This document shows, one piece after another, positions 1-12,303 of a DNA stretch of 64,000 bases (positions within the stretch are counted from its first letter, which is position 1; every line of letters begins with the position of its first letter). The notes beneath the pieces are model-generated. The model saw only the letters and a list, made by a program, of their open reading frames with translations, did not search any database and was not told the origin of the DNA. Source of the stretch: Trogon surrucura. Taxonomy: Eukaryota > Chordata > Aves > Trogoniformes > Trogonidae. Both the position numbers and the translations under genes were made by a program. The stretch spans positions 2,418,001 to 2,482,000 of the forward strand of contig CM036636.1 of NCBI GenBank assembly GCA_020746105.1, written 5' to 3'.

Positions 1-1545
1 AGCTCTGAGCATCCAGATGGCAGCAAATTGCCCATTAGGTGTATAATTGGGTTTTTCTGGAAGGGAATAGGACCTGTGGCTGACCTGTGTTCCCAAGATA
101 TACCACTTAGTAACCTTCAGCTGATGGCCTTTGGAGAACATGGAGCCCTCCTGGCTCTCCTGGGTAAGCGTGGTACCCTCTGTACATGCACAACCCATTG
201 CAGAAAAGGCACCAGGAAGTCTGTTTCTTTCTCTACTGGGCATCATTAGATTTCCATGGAGACCAAGGAAACGTTTGCTTCTGGTGTTGAAGCTTTTCTG
301 AGCTCCTGGCTGGTGGAGCCTTGGGGTTTATAGGGGCTGTTATGGGTAGAGCAGCAGCATAGGAGGATAGGATGTACAATGTTGAGCTCATTAGCACCAC
401 CTAGCAAACGATAGTGAGTAAAATCCCTCAGCAGGCTGGAAGTGATGTAAGGTAGCTCAAAGCCCCTGAAAAGAGGAGGGAAGAATCAGAAACTGAGTTG
501 TCTTGACCAGAAGCTGTTTGGTGTGGTGTTTTGCATGGTATATCCCAGACAGAGGAGACTGTGAGAAAGAGCCTAATCATTGGCACAGACTTGCTGGTAA
601 ATGCTCTCCTCTAAAAGCCCCAGCATGTGCTGCCAGCGGAGGCACTAGGGCGGAGCTGGTGTGTGGAAACCACTTGAGTGGCCTGGAAAAACTGGGTTTA
701 GTGGGTCTCTGAGAGATTCTCCCTCTTAACATCTGAACGGAATCAAATGCACTTAGAGCTTTAGGGAAACTGTCATGTCCTCACTCGAAGCGGTTGATCT
801 TTAAGAGAACAAAATGAAGAAATGGTTTATTTTGCTTTTCTTCTTTCTTTTTTGGCAGTCTGTTCCCTCTGTAACCATGAGATAACCAGACTCTCTCACC
901 ATAGCTGCAGCCAGCCAGTGCTGCCCAGATTTGTGTGTGGACATTGCTGCCTTCTCAGCTGAGATGTGAAACACTTGACCAAGCCTAGGGAGAAGAGCGT
1001 AAGGGGGTGGATGGATGGATAAAGTCTTTCCTGGGCTGTGCCAGCTGACCTGTACTCAGCTTTCCCAGACAAATGTGGCAGTTACCTTGCCTTCTACCCA
1101 ATTCTGTTTAATCCATGGGAGGTTAACACTGTGGCAGTGTCAATCCTGTCAGAGCAACTCAGGGAGCTGCTGAGAAGGCATCTGCATTGCCAATATCTTA
1201 TAGACAATACACTTGGCATTATCCTTGATATTCAGCATTTTTCTATTAATTTTTCACATTAAAAGCTGTTGCCCTTGTGTAGGAAGGAGGAGTAAGGACA
1301 GGCGCTGGCGCTGCTGCTACATTTCACCTTTCAAGAGGGTCATTTCTCTGTAGACGTGGAGAAGGACAGCTTTGTTTCCTACAAAATAGCTGCTCTTAGG
1401 CACTGTAGATACCTGGGAAATATATTGAAGTGTTAAATGAACAATGCTGCATGCCTTTAACTTCCTTTACTGGAATATCCGAAGATAGTAACTCAGCCTT
1501 GCAAGATTTCCTGGAAGCTGGAAGACTGCTATTGCTAATCTCTGT

Positions 1546-1626
1546 TTGTACCCATGGGAAAACTGAGGCACACACTGGCTAAATGCCTCCGAGAGCCTGC
1601 GAGTGGAGCCTCTTGCTCTAAATCAC
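1546..1626 (-). mobile_element. Possible ancient MIR-like SINE relic
   Basis: The segment 'acccatgggaaaactgaggc' followed by 'acacactggctaaatgcctc' and then 'gagtgga...cttgctct...cactgaacta' resembles the complement of the MIR core-SINE 3' half. In that element, 'cccatggggaaactgaggca' is followed by a degenerate 'ttgcccaaggtcacacagc' region. Only the first ~25 bases match well. This is a judgement from memory of the family. Confidence 0.4.
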
Positions 1627-2168
1627 TGAACTATCAGATTTCTCCCCTTCCTCCTCTCTGCCCTGAAGTCAATAGTGGATTTTTTACTCTGGGGGGTGGT
1701 AAGTAGTGGCTGACTGTCACTCCGTGTCATCCCCGTGTGAGGACTGGTGCCGTACCCATTGTGTTGCCATGGTGGACTCTGACACAAAGAGAGTCAATGA
1801 ACTGTAAAATGTTAAAATCTGACCTGTGACTCTTATCTTGGTGTGCACATGTGCGTGCAGACTAGGGTCCTCATTTTCTTTTCAGCCTTTACCTGGTACG
1901 TTAGAGCTTTCCCTGACTGCTGGCACTCTCATCAAGAGCCTTTGTTTTGGGACGTGCTCAGCTCTCACCCAGTTCTTGTTAGGCAGACAAAGTTAATATT
2001 TCAGGAGCGTGTTAAGATCTCGCTTTCCTCTGTGAAGTGTCAGTCTCAGCCATCTGTACCCCTTCCCACACCCAGAGCTGATGCTTGTGCTCTTGTTTTC
2101 TTGAAATCTCCCACCCCAAGGTCAGAGCAAAAGCAGCCGTGCTCCTGCAGCAAGCCCGTGCTTTTAGC

Positions 2169-2362
2169 AGAATCACAGAATGGTTTGGATTGGAAGAGAC
2201 CTTAAAGCTCATCTCATTCCAACCCCCCCTGCCATGGGCAGGGACATCTCCCACTAGACCAGATTGCTCAGAACTCCATCCAGCCTGGCTTTGAACAGTC
2301 CCAGGGAGGGACCATCCACCATCTCTCTGGGCAACCTGTTCCGGTGTCTCAACACCCTCCCA
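2169..2362 (-). mobile_element. CR1 LINE 3' fragment
   Basis: Read on the + strand this begins with the complement of a CR1 tail (agaatcacagaatggtttgg), then continues through the landmarks 'ttccaacc', 'gccatgggcaggga', 'ctcccactagaccag', 'ccagcctggctttgaac' and 'gggcaacctgttcc'. These mark the 3' end of avian CR1 retrotransposons inserted in antisense to CACNA1B. Similarity fades after about 2362. The copy is 5'-truncated, as is usual for CR1, and non-coding. Confidence 0.9.
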
Positions 2363-5300
2363 GTTTGCTCATGGACGATTCCCAGGTGTCTCCTACAACC
2401 CATGGCATTCACCAGCCTGCCAGTGGGTTTGCTGTGAGAACATGCGAGGTGGGTCTGAGGTAGCTTACTAAAACCCAGACCGCTGCTTTCCTCTGGGGCA
2501 ACCCAAAATGCCATCCTGATGCCTACTTCAACCATTTCTTGGCCTTCAGCAAGGACTGAAAGCTGGTTTCACTGTCTCTAGTAACCACTGGAAGATTAGT
2601 TTAATGAAGAATAATGAAGAGCCTGTTTTGATTGCTGGTTCTGCTTCAGCCTGGGTCAGTCCCTTGGCGCCTCGAGTTATTTGTGTTCGATGCAGCCAGT
2701 CCCTTTGCTGCAGCCTCTCCTTCTCTCCTGCTGCCTCAGAGAGGCTGATGGCAGGGGGTGTCCCACAGAGCCTTCAGATGTTTCTCTGTGTGCCTGCGGT
2801 GAGCAGCAGCATAGCATGTTTCCCCCTTTGATTAGGCTAACTAGGAGTAGGGGGCATCGGGGCTGTTTGCTCAGCACAGCCCAGGGTACCAGAGAGGGGA
2901 TGTTTTGATGTTGCGGGATGCGATGCTGTGCCAGAGGGACCCAAGCCAGAACACTGTGACCTGTGTAGGACCACACCAGAGTGACACCTTCCAGGGACGA
3001 CAGCCTGGGTGTCACGAGCAGAGACTGTTCTGCCCTGGCTGAGATGCCGTGGCTCACAGCAAAGTTGACTGGTTTGGGCAAAGGACTGTGCTGCTCGTGT
3101 GCTGGTGGTGTTTTTGGCTCTGGAGTTATGCTGGATATCACAACGTGGCATCATGTGGGGAAGTGTTGTCGAGCCCCAGGAAGCACGGCTGCCCTCTTGG
3201 CTCTTGGCATCACATGCCACTGGACATACCGTGGTGATGCTGGAGAAATTTAGCTGGGGCTGTGTCTAGAAGGTAAACTTTAATGTGTCTATGCAGGTGT
3301 TAAGAGCAGTGCTGGAGAAGGCTGACTCCTCACAGACCCATCCAGTAGCTGCTTCATGCAACTACAAATCTTGCTCTGTTTGTGCTGAAGGTCAAGGTTA
3401 ACAACCAGCTTCGGAGTGATGTGCCTTGATTGTCCCCCCCGGCCCAAGGTTTATGATTATCACAGAATGAACTCTTGTGGTATTTAGTTTTGGAGTATTA
3501 ACCAGTTTCTCAAAGGTTAAGGTTAGGTGAAGATGATAAATAAGTAACGAGGCACACTGGGGGGGTGATGAGAGATGCCTGGGAAATACCTGGGTCTTGG
3601 TGAATTATCCCTGGAAAGCATGATACCACAGTGTGTTTAGCAAACCCAGCTCCAACCTCTGCTCGGTGTGTTAAGTGCCCCTGTCTCTGCAGGAGGTGAC
3701 TCTGGTTGGTAATTTATCCCATTGAGATTGAAATGTTTTTCTCTGGCGACTTTATTTTGGTGCCTTGTGCTGGACACAAGGGGACAGATGTGGAAAGACA
3801 CAGCGTCCCCATTGCACTGCCAGGCACTTGCTCACCCTCATGGCCTTTCAATTCGATCCCAGCCCTGTTTGTTCCCACAGTGAGATCCCAAGGGCAGGGC
3901 TGAGGGATGTTAGGAAGGGCTCAGTGTTTATATATGTAATGCCATATCTAATTTTGGGGTTTGCTTATCAAAACACAGATGTTTTTTCAGTCCTGAGGGC
4001 TTCCACTAGCATGAGATTGGTAAGATTTTGCAGCTGAATGTGCCCTTCTTGTGCTGGTTGACTGCAAATGAGCAGCAGGCTGGATTCTTGAGACTTGGCC
4101 TTAAAAATGCCTGCAACCCTGTCCTAAAAGACCAAGATTAAATTCCTATTGATGGCTCTATTTATTATCCCTGTTGTTAATAGCCGAGATAGGAGACATG
4201 CAATGAGTTCTTTAGAAGGCTAAATTTGCTTTGGAAAGATAAGGAATAGGAAGATATGGATTAGCTAATTTGGCCACCTTAGTGACTGCTTGACACAGGC
4301 CTCCTGTGGAACTTTGTGTCTTGTGACCAAAGTGGCTGTTTTGGTCCCAAAAGCACAGACACCCGCTTCAAAGGCCAAAGTCCTGCTTACAGCAGCTCTT
4401 GCTTTGCTCGCTGGACGTGGCTGACTAGGGAGAAGGAGAGGACACCTCATGTTCCTCATAGCCACCCCCACATGTGGAGCTGGACCAGCGGACCAGCCTG
4501 GCTCTGGAGCACTTGCATAATGTGTAGAGCATCTAAGTGGGCTCTGCTGAGCTGCAGCAGGGCTAAAATTCTACCTCTTGTCTATAAATAGAGTGAGTAG
4601 GCCAGTTTGTCTTGAGACAGAATCTTCCCTCCCCCAAAAGCCTCCTAAACTTCCGTGATGGATGGAGCTGGAATTGGTAAAGAAACTAATTCCTCCCTAT
4701 TAATTGTCCCTGGTCTTTCCTCTCCCTTTGTTGGTGCTTTTTAACGTCAACTGTAGTTTGAGTGCTTGTGTCCCAGCCAGCTCTTGCCAGGTGAGGATGA
4801 GGATGCTCTGGTGGGCAACGCCTTGGTGGTGGATATTGGATGAAGAAGTGGAAGATGAAGTCTGGAAGTCACAGGTGGCTTCCTAGGATAGAGGAAAATT
4901 TCAGGATTTACTTGAAGAACGCTTTTGCAGAGTGTATTCCTTCTGATAAAGGCGGGTGAGGTGAAGGGCAAATGGTTGAAGGACTCAGAGTGGTTTGGAG
5001 AACTGCTGGAAGGGTTTTCAAAATAAAAGTGAGCTTTGCATGCTGCTGAGTGGAAACCCCACAGGACCAGCATGGTGCTGCAAGAGAAAACTGTGCTCTG
5101 CTCGCCTGCCTGTAATGTCCCTCACTGTCGTGATCTCTTTGTGTACCAAACCAGAGGTTTGGTGCATCTGGCCCCATTGAGCAGGGCTTAGTGAGCCTGG
5201 TACGGCCTCTGTCACAGTCTTTGCTCAGCAGTGGCCACCCCTCCTTTGTCTCCAGTCCTGCTCAGAGCCACTCTGCCAGGCTGTGACCTCCTGGGTTATT

Positions 5301-5468
5301 TTTCATCTGAAGGTCAGGCCAAAAGCAATAACCTGCCTGCAGCATTGCCATTGCTGGAACCAAAACTGAGCTGAACCTTAAACAAAAAATCCCGTAAATT
5401 ATCTTAATTTAGTGTTCCAAGTTCAACTTTTCTTTTAATTAGGGGTTGGTTTGCTTGTTCATTTATTC

Positions 5469-5490
5469 ATCTATCTATCTAATCTATCTA
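5469..5490 (+). repeat. ATCT tetranucleotide microsatellite (interrupted)
   Basis: Tandem atct units, three before and two or so after a one-base interruption at about 5481-5482. Confidence 0.9.
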
Positions 5491-6190
5491 TTACTGCTCT
5501 GTTAATCTAGCCCCTGAGAACTTGGTGGGAATTTGGAGCTATGGCCTCCTCCTGTACCAGCTTGAAAATATTTCTGTATTAAAGGCTCCAAGCTGCCGGT
5601 TAAATACCAAGCCTTTTTCATTCATTCCTGCTGAAAGGGATAAAAGAAGTATGCTGAGGAGCTAATGATTTTGGGATGTTTTGGACCATTTCTGCAGCCA
5701 GGTGTTCTGATTCTTATTTCTCACTTGGCCCTAGCTCTGCCTCCTGCCAGCTTCTCCCACCGGCGCTCATTTCTCAGGGACTGGGGTAAATGCTTTGGAT
5801 TATCACCGCAGCGCTGGCGAGGTTTCCTTGATAATGTGCAGTTGGTGGCTCAGGTAACGTTTGCATTCTCCACTTGAGCAGCACGTTGGCCCTGGCTCTT
5901 CGCCGTCTTTCAGATAATCATAGCACTCTTGCTGTAACCTCAAATCTTCCTTTTTCTTTACGGAATGCTTCTTTTTAGGAATTTCTGAATAGGTTTTCAG
6001 GAGGAGGGAGCCTGTTGCAGGGGAAGGGCTGTCTGGGTGTAGCTCGACGTATCCGGCAGACTGGGTTTTGCTGAGTTTCATGGTTGTGCTGTAGAGAGAA
6101 ATGACTCAGAATAAAGAATGAACCTCCTGTTTTACCCAGGTGCCCAGTGCTTAAGGGACCGATGTAAAAAATAATGTGTGTATGTGAGAA

Positions 6191-6215
6191 ATATATATAT
6201 ATATATATATATATA
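6191..6215 (+). repeat. AT dinucleotide microsatellite
   Basis: About 12 AT units followed by an A-run and a further short AT stretch up to about 6230. It directly precedes the CR1 at 6251. Confidence 0.95.
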
Positions 6216-6250
6216 AAAAAATTATATATACATGTACGCACATACATGCC

Positions 6251-6417
6251 CAAAGAGGCTGTGGATGCCCCATCCCTGGAGGTGTGCAAGGCCAGGTTGG
6301 ACGGGACTTTGAGCAACCTGGGCTGATGGGAGAGAGGTGTCCCTGCCCACAGCAGGAGGGTTGGATCTAGATGATCTTCAAGGTCCCTTTCAACCGGAAC
6401 CATTCCATGATTCTATA
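6251..6417 (+). mobile_element. CR1 LINE 3' fragment
   Basis: CR1 in sense orientation: 'aggctgtggatgcccc', 'ctggaggtgtgcaaggccagg', 'ttggacggga', 'ggtgtccctgcccac', then the terminal 'gatgatcttcaaggtccc' and 'ccatgattctata'. It is a 5'-truncated copy of about 170 bp, immediately preceded by an AT microsatellite and AT-rich DNA. Confidence 0.9.
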
Positions 6418-7032
6418 AAACGTGAGGAACTGGGATGGCTGAGGTCCCCAGCCTCGCTCCCGCAGGCAGCACAGCCTTCACCCCAGGGGGACCTGGGGAA
6501 CAACCCCCTTCATTTGGGGCAATTGTAAGTAAAACTTCAGTCAAGCAAAACTGCTCTTCCTATATTTTTCCCCTGTGACACTTGCGTTTGTGTTTGTTTA
6601 ACTTGTCATGCTGCTTTCTTGCTTTCATCCTCCTTTCTTATCTGCCTGCTAAGAGGGCCCTACTCTCCTTTAGGAGTTAGTGTTTTTAGTGTGCAGTGCT
6701 CAATGTCCCTCAGACAAAGTACCTTAGGGATTAGAGGGTATATATATTTATTTTGTGCTGCTTTCTCCCTGGCTTACTACTCTTAACACTTCTGAATCCC
6801 ACTGAAACTTGTTCCTTGTCCTGAGATTTGGAATTGGTTCTGCTTCCTCCTCTTTTGGTGACTTTTCTCACTGGCTCATAAATATAACCCATAAATCTAT
6901 GGGCAGCAGCTTTGAAGTTGTCAGCCAAAATCAGTTTTTTTTTTTTAAAAAAAATCTCTGCTTAAGGAACCAGATTGTCCTTAGCTTTGATTCTGATACC
7001 CCAATCCTGAAATTATGTCTTTTCAGCGGGCG

Positions 7033-7051
7033 GGGGGGGGGAAAAAAAAAG
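7033..7051 (+). repeat. G10-A9 purine tract
   Basis: A run of ten G followed by nine A, preceded by 'gcgggc'. It is prone to slippage and sequencing error. It is too simple to call a regulatory element. Confidence 0.9.
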
Positions 7052-10000
7052 GTGACAAGATTGGTTTTCTGCTAGTTTTGCTCTGTCATCTCAAGGTGGA
7101 TCTGCAGCAGTTACAAGAAAAATCCTCCGGAGATTGAGATGAATCATTTACCAGTTGAGGCAGGCGCTGGTAGAAGCCTGCGTAGCCGGGGGATGCCGTG
7201 CCGCAGGGGCGTGCTCTTTAGTCTCTTCAATAATAAGAACCTGTGGCTTCCTTTTGTGCCGCTCCACATACGACGACGCAGTTGCAACCCACTCAGGAGA
7301 CAAATGATCCAAGCGAAGGTCTATTTGTCTGGAAGCTATACTAGCTGCATTCTTTCATTTCCTCTAAAAACCAGATTGAAATTTATGAGGCTGGTCCAAG
7401 TGCATGGTGGATTGTGAACTGCTTAGGGACAAGGAGCATTACTGGGGTTGAGTGTGCATGAAATCAACCCTAAAGAGTCTGGAAAACCACAGGAATTCAG
7501 GATATTTTGATATAACTCATTTTTGTGCAAACTCTTTGCTGAAGGCTACAGTAGACTTTGGAGGATTGTTGCTTCTAGTATTTAGTCAGCCTGGACTCTG
7601 CTGTTGTTCGAGGGTGTGTGGTGGCTTCCCCCAGAGCCAAGCAGGGCTTTGAGGTGGCCAGGGCAGAGGCAGGCTGGGAGCACTGCTCCCCACGTGGGAT
7701 GCAGACAGAGGGTTGCTCACCCTCCTCTGCTGTGATCCTGGACCGGGGACAGGCTGCTCACTGCAAGTCACCGAGGTGGGTTTGAGACCAAGGACCTGCA
7801 GGAGAAGAACGGGAGATGCTCTGGGCTTTTGCTGGAGGGTTTTGCAAGTGGCAATACTACCACTCAAGTAAGAGAAGAACTGGGCAGCACTTTGGAGGAA
7901 GCAGAGAGAGGAACCCTGAGTGGGACAGTTATTTGCAGCTCGGACACTTATTTAATGTGATGCTTTTTCAGCAGAACGTATGACCCCTTTGTAGCAGGTT
8001 GACTACTCCCCCCCCCTTATTTCATCCCAAGTATTTCTACTTCTTCTCGGTTCATCACCCTCATCCCAGATGAAGCGTCCAAAGGTACTTGCTGCTCTGC
8101 CTCCTGGTGCAGCTGCCACGGAGCTTGCTGGTAGACCCACCTAGGTGGAAGTATCTTTTGGTGGCAGTAGGGCATCACTGCTGCTGTGGTCTTGCTGCAG
8201 ACGAAAAACGAGTCGTAAGAGGGATCAGGAACTGTAACATGCACTTGGGAACAGCAGAGGGAGCTTGGAGATGGGTGCAGGATCCAGGCTGGGGGATTTG
8301 GATCGTTCTTTGAAGGCTCCAGCTGGAACTGGTGAGCTCTTCCATGCCGACAGCTTCACCCATGTGCCCAGAGAGGGAAGGGACACGAGACCTGAGCAGA
8401 CTCTTATTGCTCTTAGGTTGTGCGAGCCCTTGCAGACTCTCCAGTGGTTATATACTGCATTAGCCTTGATCTCCTTATTATTCTGGGAAGCTGTTGCTCT
8501 TGAACAACCCCTTCAGTACCTCCCAGTTAAAACCCTTGAGGTCAACTCTGAGCATGTGTTTAAGCGCTTTGCAGAGCAGGACTCCTCTCCCAAGTCCCTC
8601 CTGGGGAGGAGAGGCAGCCCGGGGCGGACACGAGTGGATGCGGCATGGGCTGGGAGCGAACGAGACGCTCCAATCCAGTGGGAGAAACAGAGGGAAAGGA
8701 GCCAAGTGTCCCTGGGCTCCTTCTCCCAGGTTTCCAGTGGCTTCGTTATGTGACTCTGGGAAAGGCAATTAATGTGCCTCCAGGTTGTCTGCCTGGTTGA
8801 GAGAGAGGTGAGGGCAGATCCACGGATAGCAATGAGAATTGCTGTGGGAGCTGCTGGTGAAACTGCAGCCGTGTCTCGGATTGGCACTGGAGGGGGGACG
8901 TGGCTGTGACCCTGAGGCCCTGGAGGCCTCTGCTGCTCTCCATCCGGACCATATTCACAGTGGATTACCCTCCTTTATTTTTAATGATAGAAGTTTGTTG
9001 GTTGTTAGTGGAAATAGACCTTACACCAGGGTGTTTTGTGTGTTGGACAAGGGAAATGATGTATCAGAGGAATGGCTCGATGCCATGCTGAGGCTGATGA
9101 AAAGCTTTCTCTTCAAAGAACTACCCTATATTGTTCCTGGCTGGTGTGTTTTGGGAGTTGGTTTGTTGTTTTTCTTTTTGTTAATTGCTACTGATAGTTC
9201 TCAGTCTAATGGTTTGGGGGTTTGTTTTTTTATTTTTTGGTTGGATGATTTTCGCTTTAGGATAAAGGCTAAAAAATACCGCGAATCATCATCAACCTGC
9301 AAAGCTGCTGGGATAAGCAAGGACCGAAAGGACTGTGCCCCACTGGTGTGCATTAGTGCACGCACAGGGGAAACTCCAGTGCTGAGCAATCTGAATGGCA
9401 AAGCCTTCCAAAGCTGGCTGGGTTTATTGTATGTATAACATAGGTGCCGTCTGCTCCCCCGGAGCTGCGCTAAGTCCGGTCTCACTCTGGCTGCTGCTTG
9501 CATTGCCATGGAATTTGCGCTCGGTGAACAAAGCAGGGTTTAGCGTGGCGGTGCTTACATCGCCCTGATTATAAACTGCTTACGATGCCCGACCTGTGAG
9601 CCTCTGAGGAGAGCGGGGTCCCCAGTTCTGCCTGGGGCACTGCTCCGTGGGATTTGCTTCTCTGCAGAGCCCGGCTCTGTAGCAGAAGCTCGTTGAGGTG
9701 GTGGTGGATATGGTCATTGCACATGGTGGGGCGAGCTGCTGCGGCTGCACGCGGGGTTGCTTTGTGCAGTGTGGTGGACATGCTTTTGTTGGCAGGAGGA
9801 ATCGCTGCCCTCAACCGCAGGTTTCCGTTCTCCCTTAGGAGGTGGTGTTAGAGAAAAGTACAGAAAAATGCACCATGTCTTTAAGAGGGGGAATGGAGGG
9901 AAGTGAAATAAGGTCACTCAAACCCAGATCCAAATCTTGCTCCTGGCTCACTGCAGGCAAAGCAGAGCAGGTTGGCTTAGTTCTGTCTCCACAGCAGTTT

Positions 10001-11850
10001 GAGCTGAGCTGCACAAAGTGTCTCATCTCCAAGATGGGATGATTGCCTCCGACAGGGCAGGAATTTCCTGTCGCCGAGATCTACAAGATCTGGGGGTGTG
10101 GTCTTGTGGACCTACAAGAACGTCTACAAAAACAGTGGGGAGAAAAGCTGGTGGCTCTGTGGCACCTGGCCAAGATCTGGGTGCACCTTGATCCTCTGCT
10201 CTGGAAGTCCTTGGCTCCCTCTTTCTTGCTGGTCCCTGCATGGCCCCTTCTAAAGCACAATGTTAGAAAAAATTCAGTGCAGACTCCACCACTGCTGGCC
10301 ACCTCCAAAACCCAGACAACAGAAGGGGTGCTGTGCAGGCGGCGGGGTTTGGACCCTGTGAAGTGTCCTCTGCATTCAGCTTTTGAGTTTGGAGGGTGGT
10401 TCATGAACAGGGCTGTTGGAAAGGCAGGAGGGTTTCCCCCTCTGTCTTCCTACTGTATGAAAAACAGGCATCCAGCGAGATCAGGCTGGTGTTTTCTAAG
10501 TACAACTGAGGCTGATTTCATCTGCTGAAGGCATCAGAATTCAAAATAAATGCTTTAAATATCTGAAGAAATGGAAATGAAATTAATGCCGTCAGAATAC
10601 TAGTGGGAACAAGGCAAGCGTGATGGTGAATGAAATAAACTGTGTGATGGCAGGAGAGAGGAGCGGAAAAAACCACCCGCAACGAGGAAGAGAACAGAGA
10701 AGATAAAGCAGGTGTGAGAAATAATATCCCCAGCCTGGATCTGTGAAAGATTTGGTTCCTGGCTTGCTTTGAAATCAGTAGGAGTTAGACGCATCAATAC
10801 TGTTGTTGTGTCTCGGGTCTGGGCTATTTTGCTTAATTTTTGTTACTATTAATGCTGCAGTTTTTTGCTCTACCTTTGGCAACGTCTGGAAGACTGAGGT
10901 CCCACCGCTCCCATGGCATGTTCCTGCTCAGAAAAACTGGGGGACTCGCTGCCACCCACCCACCAAGGAGAGAAAAACCCCAACTGCCAAATGATGAGGA
11001 AATGTTCCCTTAAAAGCACACCTAAGCTGACCTCAGCCTCGCCCATTCTCATGATTACAGTTGGTATCAGTTTAAGAATTAAATCAACTATTACAAATAT
11101 TCAACAGGATTAGTTCATCTTATTAACCCTCTTGGGTAAAAATTACTCATACCTGTTCAAAGTCAGGGTAGAACTGGGAGTTTCTGCTGTGCAAAAGTAT
11201 TTTGCAATGTCAAAATACACCTTTGGAAAGCTGAGATACAAATTTTCCAATACAGTGAAAATTACTTGTTTGGAGTGATATAAAAATATTTTAATTTTTT
11301 TTTTTAGAATTTATTTTTGGCATGAGTTTTAATGGAAATAAATGGGGTTTCAGAATAAGAACAGACACATTTGACCCAATGATAAGACAGATTGTGACTG
11401 TTTTCCTAAATGAACTTCCTATGAGTTTGATCCACTCTAGCAAGAGATTTTGATATGATCAGATTGTCGTTTTCTGTCAGAAAACTGTTCTTCCAGAAAA
11501 TCTGCAGCCAGTTCTCATCAATATTTTCCTTTCTTGTGCCCTGGGCATCCTTGGAAATGAATGTCCTGCTGCGGTTCATTGCGGCGTTTTTCGTGCTCTT
11601 TGTGACATAATTTCTCTAAACTGCACCTGGAGACAGAGGAAGCTTTGGTTTAACGCCCCCTCCTGCCTTCGAGCCACCTCCTCCGCAGCCTGCTGAGCTC
11701 AGCAGAGCTTCCCTGTCTTGCACCAAGCTGTCCCTGGGTTCAAACCTTTTAATGAACCCCTCCTGGCACCCTCCGCAAAGCCCCCAGGGCAGCCTGGAGT
11801 GATGTCGTTGCATGCGGTTGATGTATTTGCAGGCTGGGCGCTGCCCATTA

Positions 11851-12303
11851 GTAGTGTCCAGTGCAGAGCCACAAGGATGATGAAGGGAGTGGAACATCTC
11901 CCCTGTGAGGAAAGGCTGAGGGAGCTGGATCTCTTCAGCTTGGAGAAGAGGACGCTGAGGGGTGACCATATTAATGTTTATAAATGTGTACAGGGTGAGT
12001 GTCAGGAGGATGGAGCCAGGCTCTTCTTGGTGATGCCCAGTGACGGGACAAGGGGCAATGGGTTCAAGCTGGAGCATAGGAGGTTCCACAAAAACATTAG
12101 AAAAAGCTTTTTCACTGTGAGGGTGCTGGATCCCTGGCACAGGGTGCCCAGAGAGGGTGTGGAGTCTCCTGCTCTGGAGACTTTCAAACCCACCTGGACG
12201 CGTTCCTGTGTGACCTCTCTGGGTGATCCTGCTCTGGCAGGGGGTTGGACTGGGTGATCTTTCGAGGTCCCTTCCAACCCCCAACATTCTGCGATTCTGT
12301 GAT
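11851..12303 (+). mobile_element. CR1 LINE 3' fragment with open ORF2 C-terminal end
   Basis: This is a long (about 450 bp) sense-oriented CR1 piece. The + frame inside it reads through the C-terminal end of CR1 ORF2 (the reverse transcriptase polyprotein), with landmarks EERLREL, LFSLEKR, QEDGARLF, LEHRRFH and VPREGVESPALETFK. It is then followed by the 3' UTR ('gggggttggactgggtgatc') and the tail 'cattctgcgattctgtga'. The frame is uninterrupted from about 11878 to 12257, which suggests a relatively young or chance-preserved copy. It lacks the endonuclease and catalytic RT domains, so it cannot move by itself. Its closest relative in the window is at 27826. Confidence 0.92.

Noticed and set aside
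8839-9438. 199-codon open frame on the + strand
   Set aside because: No recognisable domain, low-complexity hydrophobic stretch from T-rich DNA, and no splice or promoter signals. A frame of this length is about what chance gives in 64 kb of six-frame intronic DNA.
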